A stretch of 64,000 nucleotides of DNA from Pantoea sp. CCBC3-3-1 (GTDB lineage: Bacteria > Pseudomonadota > Gammaproteobacteria > Enterobacterales > Enterobacteriaceae), in the NCBI RefSeq assembly GCF_007981265.1, contig NZ_CP034363.1, positions 310,001-374,000 on the forward strand, read 5' to 3'. Of the stretch, positions 8,215-16,693 are shown piece after piece. The notes under the pieces were generated by a model that was not told the origin of the DNA, did no database searches, and saw only the letters and a list, made by a program, of their open reading frames with translations. Positions within the stretch are counted from its first letter, which is position 1. The number at the start of each line of letters is the position of its first letter. Position numbers and translations under genes: made by a program.

Positions 8215-8243
8215 AGCCGTCCTTCGGGACGGCTTTCCTTGTT
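8215..8243 (+). terminator. Intrinsic terminator after the 39-codon gene
   Basis: AGCCGTCC-TTCG-GGACGGCT: eight perfect pairs closed by a UUCG tetraloop, then TTTCCTTGTT. It begins six bases after the stop codon and four bases before the end of the convergent MFS gene. Confidence 0.85.
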
Positions 8244-8246
8244 CTG

Positions 8247-9443
8247 TTAGCCAATCACTTTTTTTCTGCCCGCCAGTGGCGCAATCATCAGCTGTAGCAG
8301 GCTCACGACAATCAGCATTTGCAAGGGTAATGCCCAGCCAGCTGACTGCTCATGCACGAAGCCAAACCCCAGCGGCCCCAGTGCGGCTAAGCCATAGCCA
8401 ACGCATTGCGCCATCCCGGATAAATGCGAAGCCTGACGATGGTCGGCCGCCCGCAGGCTGAACAGCGACAGACAGGTTACCATTGAAGCGCCTGCGCCCA
8501 GACCAGCAATGATCAACCACAGCGCGGCAAGATGAGGCAACAACAGCAGTCCGGCCAGCCCACTCAGAATGGCAAGCGAAGCCAGAAAGCCAATCAGGCG
8601 CTGATCGGGCAGCTTCTTCAGCGCGACCATGCAGGCGAGGTTGGCGGCTACCGCGACAATCTGATAGACAAACAGCAGCCACCCTGCCGATACCTGGCTA
8701 AACCCGTTCGACTCAGCAAACGGTGTGAACCAGGCGATCAGGGTATAAAACACCATCGACTGAAGTGCCATAAACAACGACACCTGCCAGCCCAGCGCGG
8801 AACGCCACGGCGATTTTAGGGGAACGGACGTAGCGATCGTTGAAGATAACGTGGAGCCGCTTTTCAACAGCGGCAGCCAGGCAACCAGTGCGATGATGAC
8901 GGGCAGCAACCAGATACCTGCCGACAAAAACCATCCCATCTCAGTCCGTCTTGCCAGCGGAGCCGCGATACCGCTGGCAAGGCTGGCGGTAATGGCCATG
9001 GTTGAGGCATAAAGCCCAAAGTACTTTGCCGTATGCTCTTTAAAATCCCGCTTAATCAGCGGGGGAAGCAAGACATTTGCCGTGGCTATGCCTGCGCTGA
9101 GGATCGTGGTACCCAGCCACAGATCCGTCGCGCTGCCCAGGATCCGCAGCAACGATCCCAGCCCGATCAGCCAAACCGCTGCCCAAAGTGTTCTTTCAAG
9201 CCCCACTTTGTTACCCAGCGAGGCAGCGACCGGTGCCAGCAGAGCAAACATCATTAAAGGGATAAAATTCAGCAGGCCAGCCTCGGTTGCCGACAAACTG
9301 AATGTCAGCCGGATATCTTCGAGGATCGGGCCGGTGGCCGTTATCGGCGCACGCAGATTGGCGGCGGTGATTAGCAAAACAAACAGGAAAAAGCCAGAAC
9401 TGGAAAGAAAGGCGGAACAGGGCGTGGGGGTAGATTTGATCAT
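8247..9443 (-). CDS. CynX/NimT-family major facilitator transporter
   Basis: 398 residues, about 12 hydrophobic segments. The N-terminal motif ITAANLRAPITATGPIL is typical of the CynX/NimT family (cyanate, 2-nitroimidazole or unknown solute exporters of the inner membrane). No cynS or cynT neighbour exists, so cyanate transport is not implied. The start has only a weak ribosome site. A 12-bp palindrome, GTTAACGTTAAC at 9490-9501, lies about 50 bp upstream and may be an operator. Convergent with the small peptide gene, sharing its terminator region. Confidence 0.85.
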   Translation of the reverse strand: MIKSTPTPCSAFLSSSGFFLFVLLITAANLRAPITATGPILEDIRLTFSLSATEAGLLNFIPLMMFALLAPVAASLGNKVGLERTLWAAVWLIGLGSLLRILGSATDLWLGTTILSAGIATANVLLPPLIKRDFKEHTAKYFGLYASTMAITASLASGIAAPLARRTEMGWFLSAGIWLLPVIIALVAWLPLLKSGSTLSSTIATSVPLKSPWRSALGWQVSLFMALQSMVFYTLIAWFTPFAESNGFSQVSAGWLLFVYQIVAVAANLACMVALKKLPDQRLIGFLASLAILSGLAGLLLLPHLAALWLIIAGLGAGASMVTCLSLFSLRAADHRQASHLSGMAQCVGYGLAALGPLGFGFVHEQSAGWALPLQMLIVVSLLQLMIAPLAGRKKVIG

Positions 9444-9489
9444 TAAACCGTTCGCACAAGAGCAGAGAAAATCTGCTGATAGTGCGTTG

Positions 9490-9501
9490 GTTAACGTTAA
9501 C
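9490..9501. promoter_or_regulatory. Palindrome upstream of the CynX-like gene
   Basis: GTTAACGTTAAC is a perfect 12-bp palindrome 47 bp before the start codon of the transporter. Possible LacI/TetR-type operator; a chance A/T-rich palindrome is the alternative. Confidence 0.3.
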
Positions 9502-9654
9502 GCTTACGCAAGAGGGCGTGCCCTGATGTCTGTGGGCTATGTTACACAAGCCGATTACGGAGGTAAAGCCGGGCGGTTTTTTGTACGATGCCGTCCGTTA
9601 AAATATTAATAAAAATAAACGTTGCTTAATAAATCCAGGCATGTCTTAATAGCG

Positions 9655-9830
9655 TCATCGGTTTGGAACACAGACCTTATGAAAGCAGTTTTAGTAAAGC
9701 AGTCCTCAGCGCAAGCGTTATCCAAAGATATCTTCCTTCTGAGCCTCCTCCTAAGTGCCAAATAAGTAACTCTCTGAAATACAGGCCATCTCCGCCGCAC
9801 TATGTGGCTCAAAAAATTAAGGAAATATCT
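9655..9830 (+). promoter_or_regulatory. Long 5' leader of the cold shock gene with cold box
   Basis: The leader contains ACACAGACC followed by GAAAGCAGT (9668-9690), matching by eye the cold-box region of enterobacterial cspA leaders, and a later GGCCATCTCCGCC segment like the downstream element before the Shine-Dalgarno AAGGA. In cspA this leader refolds at low temperature to expose the start. Confidence 0.65.
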
Positions 9831-10043
9831 ATGTCTGGTAAAATGACTGGTTTAGTAAAATGGTTTGACGCGGGTAAAGGTTTCGGTTTCATTTCTCCAC
9901 AGGACGGCAGCAAAGATGTATTCGTACACTTCTCTGCAATCCAGGGTAATGACTACAAAACCCTCGACGAAGGTCAGCGCGTTGAATTCACCATCGAAAA
10001 TGGTGCTAAAGGTCCATCAGCTGCTAACGTTGTTGCGCTGTAA
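9831..10043 (+). CDS. CspA-family cold shock protein
   Basis: 70 residues from ATG 9831 with AAGGA 8 nt upstream; an upstream in-frame start would translate the regulatory leader and is rejected. A single cold-shock domain with RNP1 KGFGFI and RNP2 VFVHF binds single-stranded RNA/DNA and melts structured mRNA. The start M-S-G-K-M-T-G and ending [11 protein letters not shown] place it nearest the cold-inducible CspA/B/G group rather than CspC/E. Regulation is probably through the long leader, followed by an intrinsic terminator. Confidence 0.93.
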   Translation: MSGKMTGLVKWFDAGKGFGFISPQDGSKDVFVHFSAIQGNDYKTLDEGQRVEFTIENGAKGPSAANVVAL

Positions 10044-10122
10044 GATCCACTAGTATCACCGAGCTTACGATAGCGATGAAGACAACAGTCTGAGCAGTTA
10101 AGTGAAAAGTGATAGTAGTAAG

Positions 10123-10148
10123 AAACCCGCCTTGTGCGGGTTTTTTTA
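10123..10148 (+). terminator. Intrinsic terminator of the cold shock gene
   Basis: AAACCCGC/GCGGGTTT stem with short CTTGT loop and eight T, about 80 bp after the csp stop codon. Confidence 0.88.
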
Positions 10149-10286
10149 TGGGCGCTTTTCAGCCTCTTTTAAAGCAGGTGCGGTTGTCTGCCCGTCAGAA
10201 ATATTCAAAGTACTAATGAATAACTGCGTCGAAACGGGCGGACGCCACAGCCTGGAAGCAGTGCGCCGCCCTCCCGTTTTTCCGCG

Positions 10287-11561
10287 TTAGTTGAACAGCG
10301 CGATCTTGCGATACAGCGTAAAGGTCATCACGCCGACCAGCGCCACCAGCCAGGCAAAACTGGTCAACGTCCAGTGCGCATACTGGTAAAGCGACAGCAG
10401 CAGCAGCGGTAGCACGCTTGAACAGAGCGAATAAGAAAGATTATAAATTAGCGAGATGCCGGTCACTTTCACCTGTGCGGGGAACAGCTGCACCATCACC
10501 GCTGGGACGGCGGCAATCACGCCGCTGCACAGGCCCAGCAGGCAGTAGCAGAACAGGATAATGTGCGTGCTGCTGCCCATCGCTGCATTCATCAGGGTAA
10601 CGCCAGCAGCCAGCAGTAAGGAATAGAGCGCCACGGTTCGCCAGGCACCGAAGCGATCGGCAAGTCTTCCGGCAATCAGGCAACCCACGTTCAGCGCAAA
10701 AATACCGGCACAGCTGATTTCAAAGGTGGTTGCTGCGTCCATATGCCAGGTTTTTTGCAGCACAATCGGCAATACCACCACAGAAATAATCACCGCCGAC
10801 GTCAGAATGGCCGTAAGCAGCATCGCCGGAATCGCGGCTTTGCGGTGCTCGCGCAGAATTTCCGCCAGTGGCAAACGTGGCGATAAGGCTTTTTCCTGCT
10901 GGAGCGCCACAAATACCGGCGTTTCCCGCAGCCAACGACGCAGCCAAATCGAGATAAAACCCAATACCCCACCGACAATAAACGGAATACGCCACGCCCA
11001 TTGTGTTAATTCATCCGCGCTGAAGGTACGGGTCACTAACATGATGGTCAGTGCCGCCAGCATATAGCCGAACGTCAGACCCGCCTGCAACATGCCCAGC
11101 GCCAGGCCGCGGTGGCTGGCTGGCGTATGTTCCGAGACAAAAACCCAGGCGTTAGGGACTTCCCCCCCCAGCGCAGCACCCTGCACCAGACGAGCCAGCA
11201 GCAGCAGCAGCGGCGCCCAGTAACCGATTTGTGCATAGCCGGGCAAAAGTCCCATCGCCAGGCAGGGCACCGCCATAAACAGCACGGTGAAATTAAACAT
11301 GTGCTTGCGGCCATAGCGATCGGAAAAGTGGGCGATTAACAGGCCGCCTACAGGGCGGGCAAGATAGCCAACGGAGAAAATGGTCATGCTTTCCAGCAGG
11401 CGGATCCATTCCGGCGTGTCGGCGGGGAAAAAGACTGTAGCAATGGTGGTAGAAAGAAAAACAAAAATAATAAAATCAAAGACCTCAAGCGCACCGCCAA
11501 GCAGCGAAAGCATAATGGTCTTAATATCGTGGCGGGAAAGCTGACTCACTGTAGCTGTCAT
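10287..11561 (-). CDS. MFS transporter, metabolite:H+ symporter (MHS/ProP-like) family
   Basis: 424 residues with about 12 membrane segments. Motif A is present as SDRYGRKHMF, and the wording FDFIIFVFLSTTIATVFFP, YLARPVGGLLIAHF and RLVQGAALGGEVPNAWVF matches the MHS family (citrate, alpha-ketoglutarate, shikimate or proline/betaine with protons). The substrate cannot be told. It stands alone; its upstream region holds a striking pair of interleaved inverted repeats (11628-11687). Inner membrane. Confidence 0.85.
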   Translation of the reverse strand: MTATVSQLSRHDIKTIMLSLLGGALEVFDFIIFVFLSTTIATVFFPADTPEWIRLLESMTIFSVGYLARPVGGLLIAHFSDRYGRKHMFNFTVLFMAVPCLAMGLLPGYAQIGYWAPLLLLLARLVQGAALGGEVPNAWVFVSEHTPASHRGLALGMLQAGLTFGYMLAALTIMLVTRTFSADELTQWAWRIPFIVGGVLGFISIWLRRWLRETPVFVALQQEKALSPRLPLAEILREHRKAAIPAMLLTAILTSAVIISVVVLPIVLQKTWHMDAATTFEISCAGIFALNVGCLIAGRLADRFGAWRTVALYSLLLAAGVTLMNAAMGSSTHIILFCYCLLGLCSGVIAAVPAVMVQLFPAQVKVTGISLIYNLSYSLCSSVLPLLLLSLYQYAHWTLTSFAWLVALVGVMTFTLYRKIALFN

Positions 11562-11627
11562 TAAAAACGTCTCTTCAGGGGCAGAAGCGCGCCTTAAGGG
11601 CCGCCACTACTGCATCATTTATTCAGC

Positions 11628-11687
11628 GAAGCCGTTTATCGAGGAGAATTAACCGTCTCTGACCGCTAACCGGCTTCTCACTCCTCG
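11628..11687. promoter_or_regulatory. Two interleaved 7-bp inverted repeats (H-type pseudoknot pattern) upstream of the MHS transporter
   Basis: GAAGCCG (11628-11634) pairs with CGGCTTC (11671-11677), while CGAGGAG (11640-11646) pairs with CTCCTCG (11681-11687). The order A-B-A'-B' means the stems cross, as in a pseudoknot. On the minus strand this lies 67-126 nt before the transporter start. Confidence 0.55.
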
Positions 11688-11760
11688 AAAAACCGCGAAC
11701 CGAACCCTACCAGCAGAGAGAGCAGGCTACAACTGACAATCTGTGCTGTCGCAGGTGACG

Positions 11761-12294
11761 CTAACTTTCCCAGCCCAATGCAGAGGCGATCTCCCGGCGG
11801 TAGGGAGTATTGATCTGTGCCGGAACGCTTTCGATATAATTTCTCGCATGCGCCCGCGTTTCACCCGACAGACCCTCAAGATAGGCTACGGCTTCCTCCA
11901 GCGAAGGGATACGTCCTTCTGTTGCTGCGTCTTTTGCAGGCAGGTTGGTCCAGATAACGGCATCGATGCCTCTGGCAGACGCCCATTCTGCCAGCATGCC
12001 AACCGGCCTTTTCGTCACAATCAACGAGCCAACGCCGTCGGTACGCTGTTCCGGAATGGCTTCCCGTTCCTTCAGCGCCTGGCAAGCCAGCGGCAAATCC
12101 TCAACGGCAAGCCATGCCCACAACGCGGGGACCGGCGTGGCGTTAAGACAGAGAGCGGTAGCCAGTTCGCCACCATCGCTTATCCGACAAAATTCTACGG
12201 GTACCTTTGGGCCATCTTCCTGCCAGCGACCGCATACCGGTAGCGCGCCTGTTTTCCAAATCAGTGAACCCCATCCAAGACAGGCGATTTTCAT
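11761..12294 (-). CDS. Conserved protein of unknown function (opens with LGWGSLIW)
   Basis: 177 residues, cytoplasmic, starting M-K-I-A-C-L-G-W-G-S-L-I-W. The early G-W-G-S-L segment recalls the substrate loop of gamma-glutamylcyclotransferase-fold proteins (YGS-L), and a DGPKVPVEFCRIS stretch follows, but I cannot name a family with certainty. The C-terminus HARNYIESVPAQINTPYRREI is well conserved-looking. It sits alone between an MFS gene and a methyltransferase on the same strand, with a 210-bp gap upstream that shows no further gene. Function unknown; a cyclotransferase-like enzyme is only a guess. Confidence 0.7.
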   Translation of the reverse strand: MKIACLGWGSLIWKTGALPVCGRWQEDGPKVPVEFCRISDGGELATALCLNATPVPALWAWLAVEDLPLACQALKEREAIPEQRTDGVGSLIVTKRPVGMLAEWASARGIDAVIWTNLPAKDAATEGRIPSLEEAVAYLEGLSGETRAHARNYIESVPAQINTPYRREIASALGWES

Positions 12295-12505
12295 TTTCCT
12301 ACTCCTGATAAGCCAAAAAGCGAATAATCCTTCGCAGATAACAACTATGGCTTACCTTACTGGGAGTTGCTATTTCACCGGCAAAATGGCGCAGGGGCAT
12401 CTTCCAGCCATTGTTCAAAACCTGACGCGCTAACCACCATAGCGTCTTGCGGGTTGTCGCCGGCCGTGGCAATGCAGGGAGCCAGCAGTGGCAGGCTGAC
12501 TGATG

Positions 12506-13264
12506 CTATTGCGCCATAAACATGATGGTATCGGTGCTAAACGAGCCGTCATCCTGCATCGTATAGTGTGCTCTGACCTTATCGGATACCTGTTGTTGCA
12601 GCAGACGAATTGCCCTGGCCAGTGCGTCTGGCGTTTTCATCCGCTCAACCCAGGCGGTGAAGTCGAGATCCAGGCGATCGGCGACCAGGGTTTTTACCAT
12701 CATGCCGCTCTCATTCACCATCCTCAGCCACTCGCCCTGAGAGTAATTTTTCACGTGCGAAGGATCGCGCAGCATTTCCACGGTCTGCAACCAGATGTCC
12801 AGTACGGGATGGCCGGGAGCAGCGATATCCATCAGGATAAATTTGCCGCCGGGCTTCAGTACGCGTTTGATTTCGCGTAAAGCCAGGCCGACATCATGCC
12901 AGTGATGCGCGGAATAACGGCTGATCGCCACATCAAAACGACCTGCCTCAAAGGGCAGGTTTTCAGCCGGTCCCTGGCGAGTCATCACGTTGTGCAGCCC
13001 ACGGGCCTGCGCCGTTTCACCAACAACCTTCAGCATCTTTTCCGAGAGATCGTAGGCGGTAACCTCAGCCACCTGCCCGGCAACGGTAAAACTTACATGA
13101 CCCGCGCCGCAGCCGATGTCCAGCACCGTCGCATCCTTGCTGTCGTACAGCCATTCGCTCAGCCGGACTAAATCAGCGCCCTGTGCATGAACGTGGCTTT
13201 GCAGGTAAGCGCCTGCCCGATCGCCAAACTGTTTTTCGACCAAATCTTCATGGCTGTTTTTCAT
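12506..13264 (-). CDS. Class I SAM-dependent methyltransferase
   Basis: 252 residues. Motif I VLDIGCGAGHVSF (about residues 48-60) and the acidic end of strand 2 (VTAYDLSEKML) form the SAM pocket; motif IV appears as FDVAISRYSAHHW and a post-motif LKPGGKFILMDI follows. The pattern is that of UbiE/YcgJ-like small-molecule methyltransferases. Divergent from an XRE-type regulator 106 bp away, which probably controls it. Substrate unknown. Confidence 0.88.
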   Translation of the reverse strand: MKNSHEDLVEKQFGDRAGAYLQSHVHAQGADLVRLSEWLYDSKDATVLDIGCGAGHVSFTVAGQVAEVTAYDLSEKMLKVVGETAQARGLHNVMTRQGPAENLPFEAGRFDVAISRYSAHHWHDVGLALREIKRVLKPGGKFILMDIAAPGHPVLDIWLQTVEMLRDPSHVKNYSQGEWLRMVNESGMMVKTLVADRLDLDFTAWVERMKTPDALARAIRLLQQQVSDKVRAHYTMQDDGSFSTDTIMFMAQ

Positions 13265-13370
13265 GGTTTTTTCCTGAAGTTGAGGATAACGGTGCGTTGA
13301 AGATGACTATACGACTGCCGTTAAACAGGTACAATATGAGTGGTTATACTGGTATCAGGAGCCACTACCC

Positions 13371-14174
13371 ATGAGTCAGACCCAGCTTTCCGGCCCTAAA
13401 GCGCTGGGCGCATTTTTACGCAGCCAGCGGGAGAACACCTCACCAGACCAGCTTGGTCTGCCGGTCGCTGCCCGCAGAAGAACGCGCGGGTTGCGTCGCG
13501 AAGAAGTGGCGTTGCTAAGTGGGATCAGCACCACCTGGTACACCTGGATAGAGCAGGGCAGAGAAATTGTGGTATCGGCACATACGCTGGCGAACATCGC
13601 GGCTACGCTGCAAATGAAGCCCGTCGAGCGGGATTATCTTTTCCGACTGGCCCGGCAAAATGACCCGCAGGAAGCGCCGGTTCCACGGGTGGATCCGGCC
13701 GTGCTGGCAGCGGTTAATCAGCTGGCTGAGCCTTGCTATTTGCTGGATTTAACGTGGAATATGCTGGCGTGGAACTCACGCACGGAGACGCTGTTTCAGG
13801 GCTGGCTGGACAATGATGCGCAGCCAAACATGATGAAGTTTATGTTTCTGCATCCTCTGGCGCGCACGCTGGTTATCGACTGGGAAGCGCGATGCCGACG
13901 GATTGTCGCAGAGCTGCGGGCGGATACGATGCATTTCCCCAACGATCAAAACCTGAATGCTTTCGTCAATGAAATGAGCCAGCAGAGCGAGCAGTTTCAG
14001 GCGCTGTGGTCACTACAGCAGGTGATTAGCCGTGAAGGCGGCGAGCGGTTTTTCCAGCATGCTCAGTCAGGTAAGCTGCATTATCGTCATGTCAGCTGGC
14101 AGCTCACCAGCAATCGTGCGCTGAAGATGATTATGCTGATCCCCTCCGCGGATGAAGACGTCACTTCTTCATGA
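13371..14174 (+). CDS. XRE-family regulator with MmyB-like ligand-binding domain
   Basis: 267 residues; ATG follows CAGGAG at 13357-13361. The N-terminus carries a helix-turn-helix (RGLRREEVALLSGISTTWYTWIEQGR, residues about 39-64) with the conserved TRGLRREE lead-in, and the rest (LDLTWNMLAWN, HFPNDQNLNAFVNEMS) is the MmyB-like PAS-related domain thought to bind a small molecule. Such regulators usually sit beside the enzyme gene they control; here a methyltransferase starts on the other strand 106 bp away. The target and ligand are unknown. Confidence 0.88.
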   Translation: MSQTQLSGPKALGAFLRSQRENTSPDQLGLPVAARRRTRGLRREEVALLSGISTTWYTWIEQGREIVVSAHTLANIAATLQMKPVERDYLFRLARQNDPQEAPVPRVDPAVLAAVNQLAEPCYLLDLTWNMLAWNSRTETLFQGWLDNDAQPNMMKFMFLHPLARTLVIDWEARCRRIVAELRADTMHFPNDQNLNAFVNEMSQQSEQFQALWSLQQVISREGGERFFQHAQSGKLHYRHVSWQLTSNRALKMIMLIPSADEDVTSS

Positions 14175-14212
14175 GGAAGACAGGCCTTTGCCGTCGGGGC
14201 AGCGAACATCTT

Positions 14213-14238
14213 AAAAAAGCCGGATCCGTCGAGCCGGC
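14213..14238 (-). terminator. Intrinsic terminator downstream of the siderophore-interacting protein gene
   Basis: On the minus strand GCCGG-10 nt-CCGGC is followed by six T. It lies about 90 bp after the stop codon of the minus-strand gene ending at 14326. Confidence 0.6.
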
Positions 14239-14325
14239 AGATTTTCTGCGTTGACCTTATCGGTGCGGCGGCCCCGACCAGCGATCATCTTCTGTTAAAA
14301 GGCACATACGGGTCGCCCTGCGACA

Positions 14326-15129
14326 TCACTCTTTAGCAGGCTTACGATGCCAGTAGGCTTTAGCATGAACAAAACGGGCATCGCAGCCGCGGCGCTGGAT
14401 AAAATAGTCGCCCAGCATTTTCACCGTTTCGCCTTCGCCGGTCAGCCAGATAAAATAGTCTTCGTCAGGCAGAGAAATCTTATCCAGTGTGCCAATCATG
14501 TCGCCTGAGGTGGCAAGATCCATTTTGCCATTGCCCAGCCAGTGGATATTGAGCTGCCGGGTGTCGCCTAAATAATCACGCCCCGTGGCTTCATCGGCAT
14601 AGACCAGCACGTGCAGCGCTTCTGCCTGAATTGCGGGCAGACGGCGCTTCAGGGCGGGGAGCCCGCTTTCATCACACAAATAGATCTGAAAGGCGTAATC
14701 CTCCGGGATAATCTGTGAGCCGCGTGGCCCGCCAATCACTAAACGATCGCCTGGCTGCGCCCGATCGGCCCAACTGCTGGCCACGCCGCCCTCATGGATA
14801 TAAAAGTCCATGGTCAGGTTTTCTTTACCATCGAACGCCAGTGGCGTGTAGTCACGCGCTGTCGGGCGAATATTGCCTGGCCAGACAACGCCTTCATCGG
14901 TCATTTGTGGCAGCGGCAGCTCGTGGGTGGCTTCATCAGGGAAAAACAGTTTGATGTGATCGTCGAAGCTGGGCGAATTGAAACCGTCCAGATCGCTGCC
15001 GGTAAAAGCAATGCGCCAGAAGCAGTTAGCGACACGGGTTTTACTGGCAACGGAGATCTGACGGAAACGCAGCTCGTTACGGACTCTGCGCGGCAGGCGG
15101 GGATCGGAATTTTGTGCTTTTTGACTCAT
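14326..15129 (-). CDS. Siderophore-interacting protein (NADPH-dependent ferric-chelate reductase, YqjH/ViuB type)
   Basis: 267 residues. An N-terminal FAD-binding barrel (FDDHIKLFFP; RDYTPLAF, with R-x-Y-T/S-x; ASSWADRAQPGDRLVIGGPRGS, all in family order) precedes a C-terminal SIP domain with the YLCDESGLPALKRRL segment and the closing RGCDARFVHAKAYWHR. Such cytoplasmic proteins reduce ferric siderophores to release iron. A partial Fur-like site lies 30 bp upstream (15158-15172), fitting iron control. No siderophore receptor or transport gene is adjacent, so the substrate siderophore is unknown. Confidence 0.9.
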   Translation of the reverse strand: MSQKAQNSDPRLPRRVRNELRFRQISVASKTRVANCFWRIAFTGSDLDGFNSPSFDDHIKLFFPDEATHELPLPQMTDEGVVWPGNIRPTARDYTPLAFDGKENLTMDFYIHEGGVASSWADRAQPGDRLVIGGPRGSQIIPEDYAFQIYLCDESGLPALKRRLPAIQAEALHVLVYADEATGRDYLGDTRQLNIHWLGNGKMDLATSGDMIGTLDKISLPDEDYFIWLTGEGETVKMLGDYFIQRRGCDARFVHAKAYWHRKPAKE

Positions 15130-15157
15130 GGATTTTCTCTTCAGGGTGATAGCTAAA

Positions 15158-15172
15158 CTGGAATCATTCTCA
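15158..15172 (-). promoter_or_regulatory. Possible Fur box of the siderophore-interacting protein gene
   Basis: On the minus strand TGAGAAT-G-ATTCCAG matches the 7-1-7 Fur pattern TGATAAT-n-ATTATCA at 9 of 14 positions, with a good left arm and a weak right arm. Confidence 0.4.
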
Positions 15173-15371
15173 TCTGAAAATAGCTATGATATATCTTAAG
15201 AGCAAGCTCAGAAAATGCGATTGCAATTTTTTTTATGGTCACATGAACCCGAAGCGCTGCATTTTTCCGCTGGCATCACAGCATGATGACAGGCGACCCC
15301 CCCGCAAATTCCTCATCCATATTGTTGCGTAAATGTTATTATCGCCCCGGGTAAACGAACGGGAGAGGGTT

Positions 15372-16073
15372 ATGGCAGGGCTGGTTTTACTGCCGGGCGT
15401 CATGTGTGACGCCGGGCTGTGGGTTGAGATGAGTGAGCAACTGGCGGAATGGGGGCCGGTAATTTACGGCGATCTTTCGCAGGCGGGCACGCTGGAGGAG
15501 ATGGCCGCGCAGGTGCTGACACAGTGTCCGCCGCAGTTTACGCTGGCAGGCTTTTCCATGGGCGGTTTTGTCGCGCGCGAAATGATTCGGCAGGCGCCTG
15601 AACGCGTGCAGCGGCTGATCCTGATCGCCACTTCCAGCCAGCAGGACAGTGCGCAAACGCAATCTTTCAAAACGGCGACCGCAAAAGCGTTGCAGGCCTC
15701 TAAAGGCGAATTTCACGGGCTGGGCCAGAAGGCTATTGCGCTGTCGCTAAGCCAGAAGCATGCCGACAATCCGCAGCTGCAAGCTCAGATCCACCAGATG
15801 AGCCTGAGGATGGGGAAAGAGGCCTGGTGCCGCCAGTTGCTGATGACGCGCAGCAGCGATACCGACCAGCTGAGCCAGATAGCCTGCCCCACGCTGGTGG
15901 TTGCCGCAGAAGACGATCGGATGCGTACGTTGCAGGAATCGCGCACGTTATATGAACATATTCCTCATGCGCAGCTGGAAATCATCGCCGATTCTGGACA
16001 TATGGTACCGCTGGAGCAACCACAGGCGCTGGCAGAAGTGATGCTCCGCTGGCTGCGTGCCACCCCAGTATAA
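15372..16073 (+). CDS. Alpha/beta hydrolase
   Basis: 233 residues from ATG 15372, directly preceded by GGGAGAGGG; the in-frame ATG at 15333 has no such site. The catalytic triad is readable: Ser in GFSMGG near residue 70, Asp in AAEDDRM near 182, His in DSGHMVPLEQP near 210. The opening LLPGVMCDAGLW replaces the usual HG oxyanion motif with PG, a feature of a group of small BioH/MenH-like esterases. Cytoplasmic; substrate unknown. The next gene is on the same strand but 120 bp away. Confidence 0.82.
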   Translation: MAGLVLLPGVMCDAGLWVEMSEQLAEWGPVIYGDLSQAGTLEEMAAQVLTQCPPQFTLAGFSMGGFVAREMIRQAPERVQRLILIATSSQQDSAQTQSFKTATAKALQASKGEFHGLGQKAIALSLSQKHADNPQLQAQIHQMSLRMGKEAWCRQLLMTRSSDTDQLSQIACPTLVVAAEDDRMRTLQESRTLYEHIPHAQLEIIADSGHMVPLEQPQALAEVMLRWLRATPV

Positions 16074-16194
16074 ACATTTACTAAAAAGTGCGTTCTTCCC
16101 GTACGATGAAAAGGTAAATTAACCGGGTAATTTTACGCTTTGCACGGAAGCAGGCAGGCCGCAGGGCCACAGTTCAACAGGCAGAGATAGCATA

Positions 16195-16632
16195 ATGAAA
16201 AAATGGTTACTGGCGCTGGGCATGGCGCTATTGGCCTGGAACGCTGGCGCGGCGGAACAGGATAACGATCCTCAGACGATCGGCAAAAACTTTTACAGCT
16301 GGTATCTGAACGCGCTAAGTAAGGAAGAAAGTCCGATAGACGAGCACGATCCACTGCTCAACAAGTACGTCACGTCGCAGCTGCTGCAAAAAATCAACGT
16401 ATTGATCAAAAGCCCCGACGGCATGGATGATGATTACTTTTTACAGGACCAGGACTACAGCGACAGCTGGGTAGATCATGTTAGCGTTGGCCGCTTTACC
16501 ATTAATGGTGAAAGTGCCTCAGGCGACGTGATGCTGGGTGACGATCCTGACGATCGGCAGCTGTTGTTAGTCACTATGCATAAGGTCGGGAATGGCTGGA
16601 AGATTGACGACGTGGCTAAAGAAGATCGTTGA
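16195..16632 (+). CDS. Exported DUF3828-domain protein
   Basis: 145 residues with a signal peptide (MKKWLLALGMALLAWNAGAA, cleavage near residue 20). The mature part has the family's FYSWYLNALS start, NKYVTSQLLQKI and the closing GNGWKIDDVAKEDR. E. coli YbjP carries the same domain but as a lipoprotein; here there is no lipobox, so a soluble periplasmic form is expected. The next gene (VirK/YbjX-like) also has a ybj-type relative in E. coli. Function unknown. Confidence 0.78.
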   Translation: MKKWLLALGMALLAWNAGAAEQDNDPQTIGKNFYSWYLNALSKEESPIDEHDPLLNKYVTSQLLQKINVLIKSPDGMDDDYFLQDQDYSDSWVDHVSVGRFTINGESASGDVMLGDDPDDRQLLLVTMHKVGNGWKIDDVAKEDR

Positions 16633-16693
16633 GTCGCTGCCTGACTGCACTCAGTCAGGCAAGCTCATACGCTAACAATCCCTCTGGATGGTC

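Noticed and set aside
12295..12505. Open minus-strand frame overlapping the end of the methyltransferase
   Set aside because: Reads protein-like for about 45 codons but has no start with a ribosome site; likely an effect of local codon bias.
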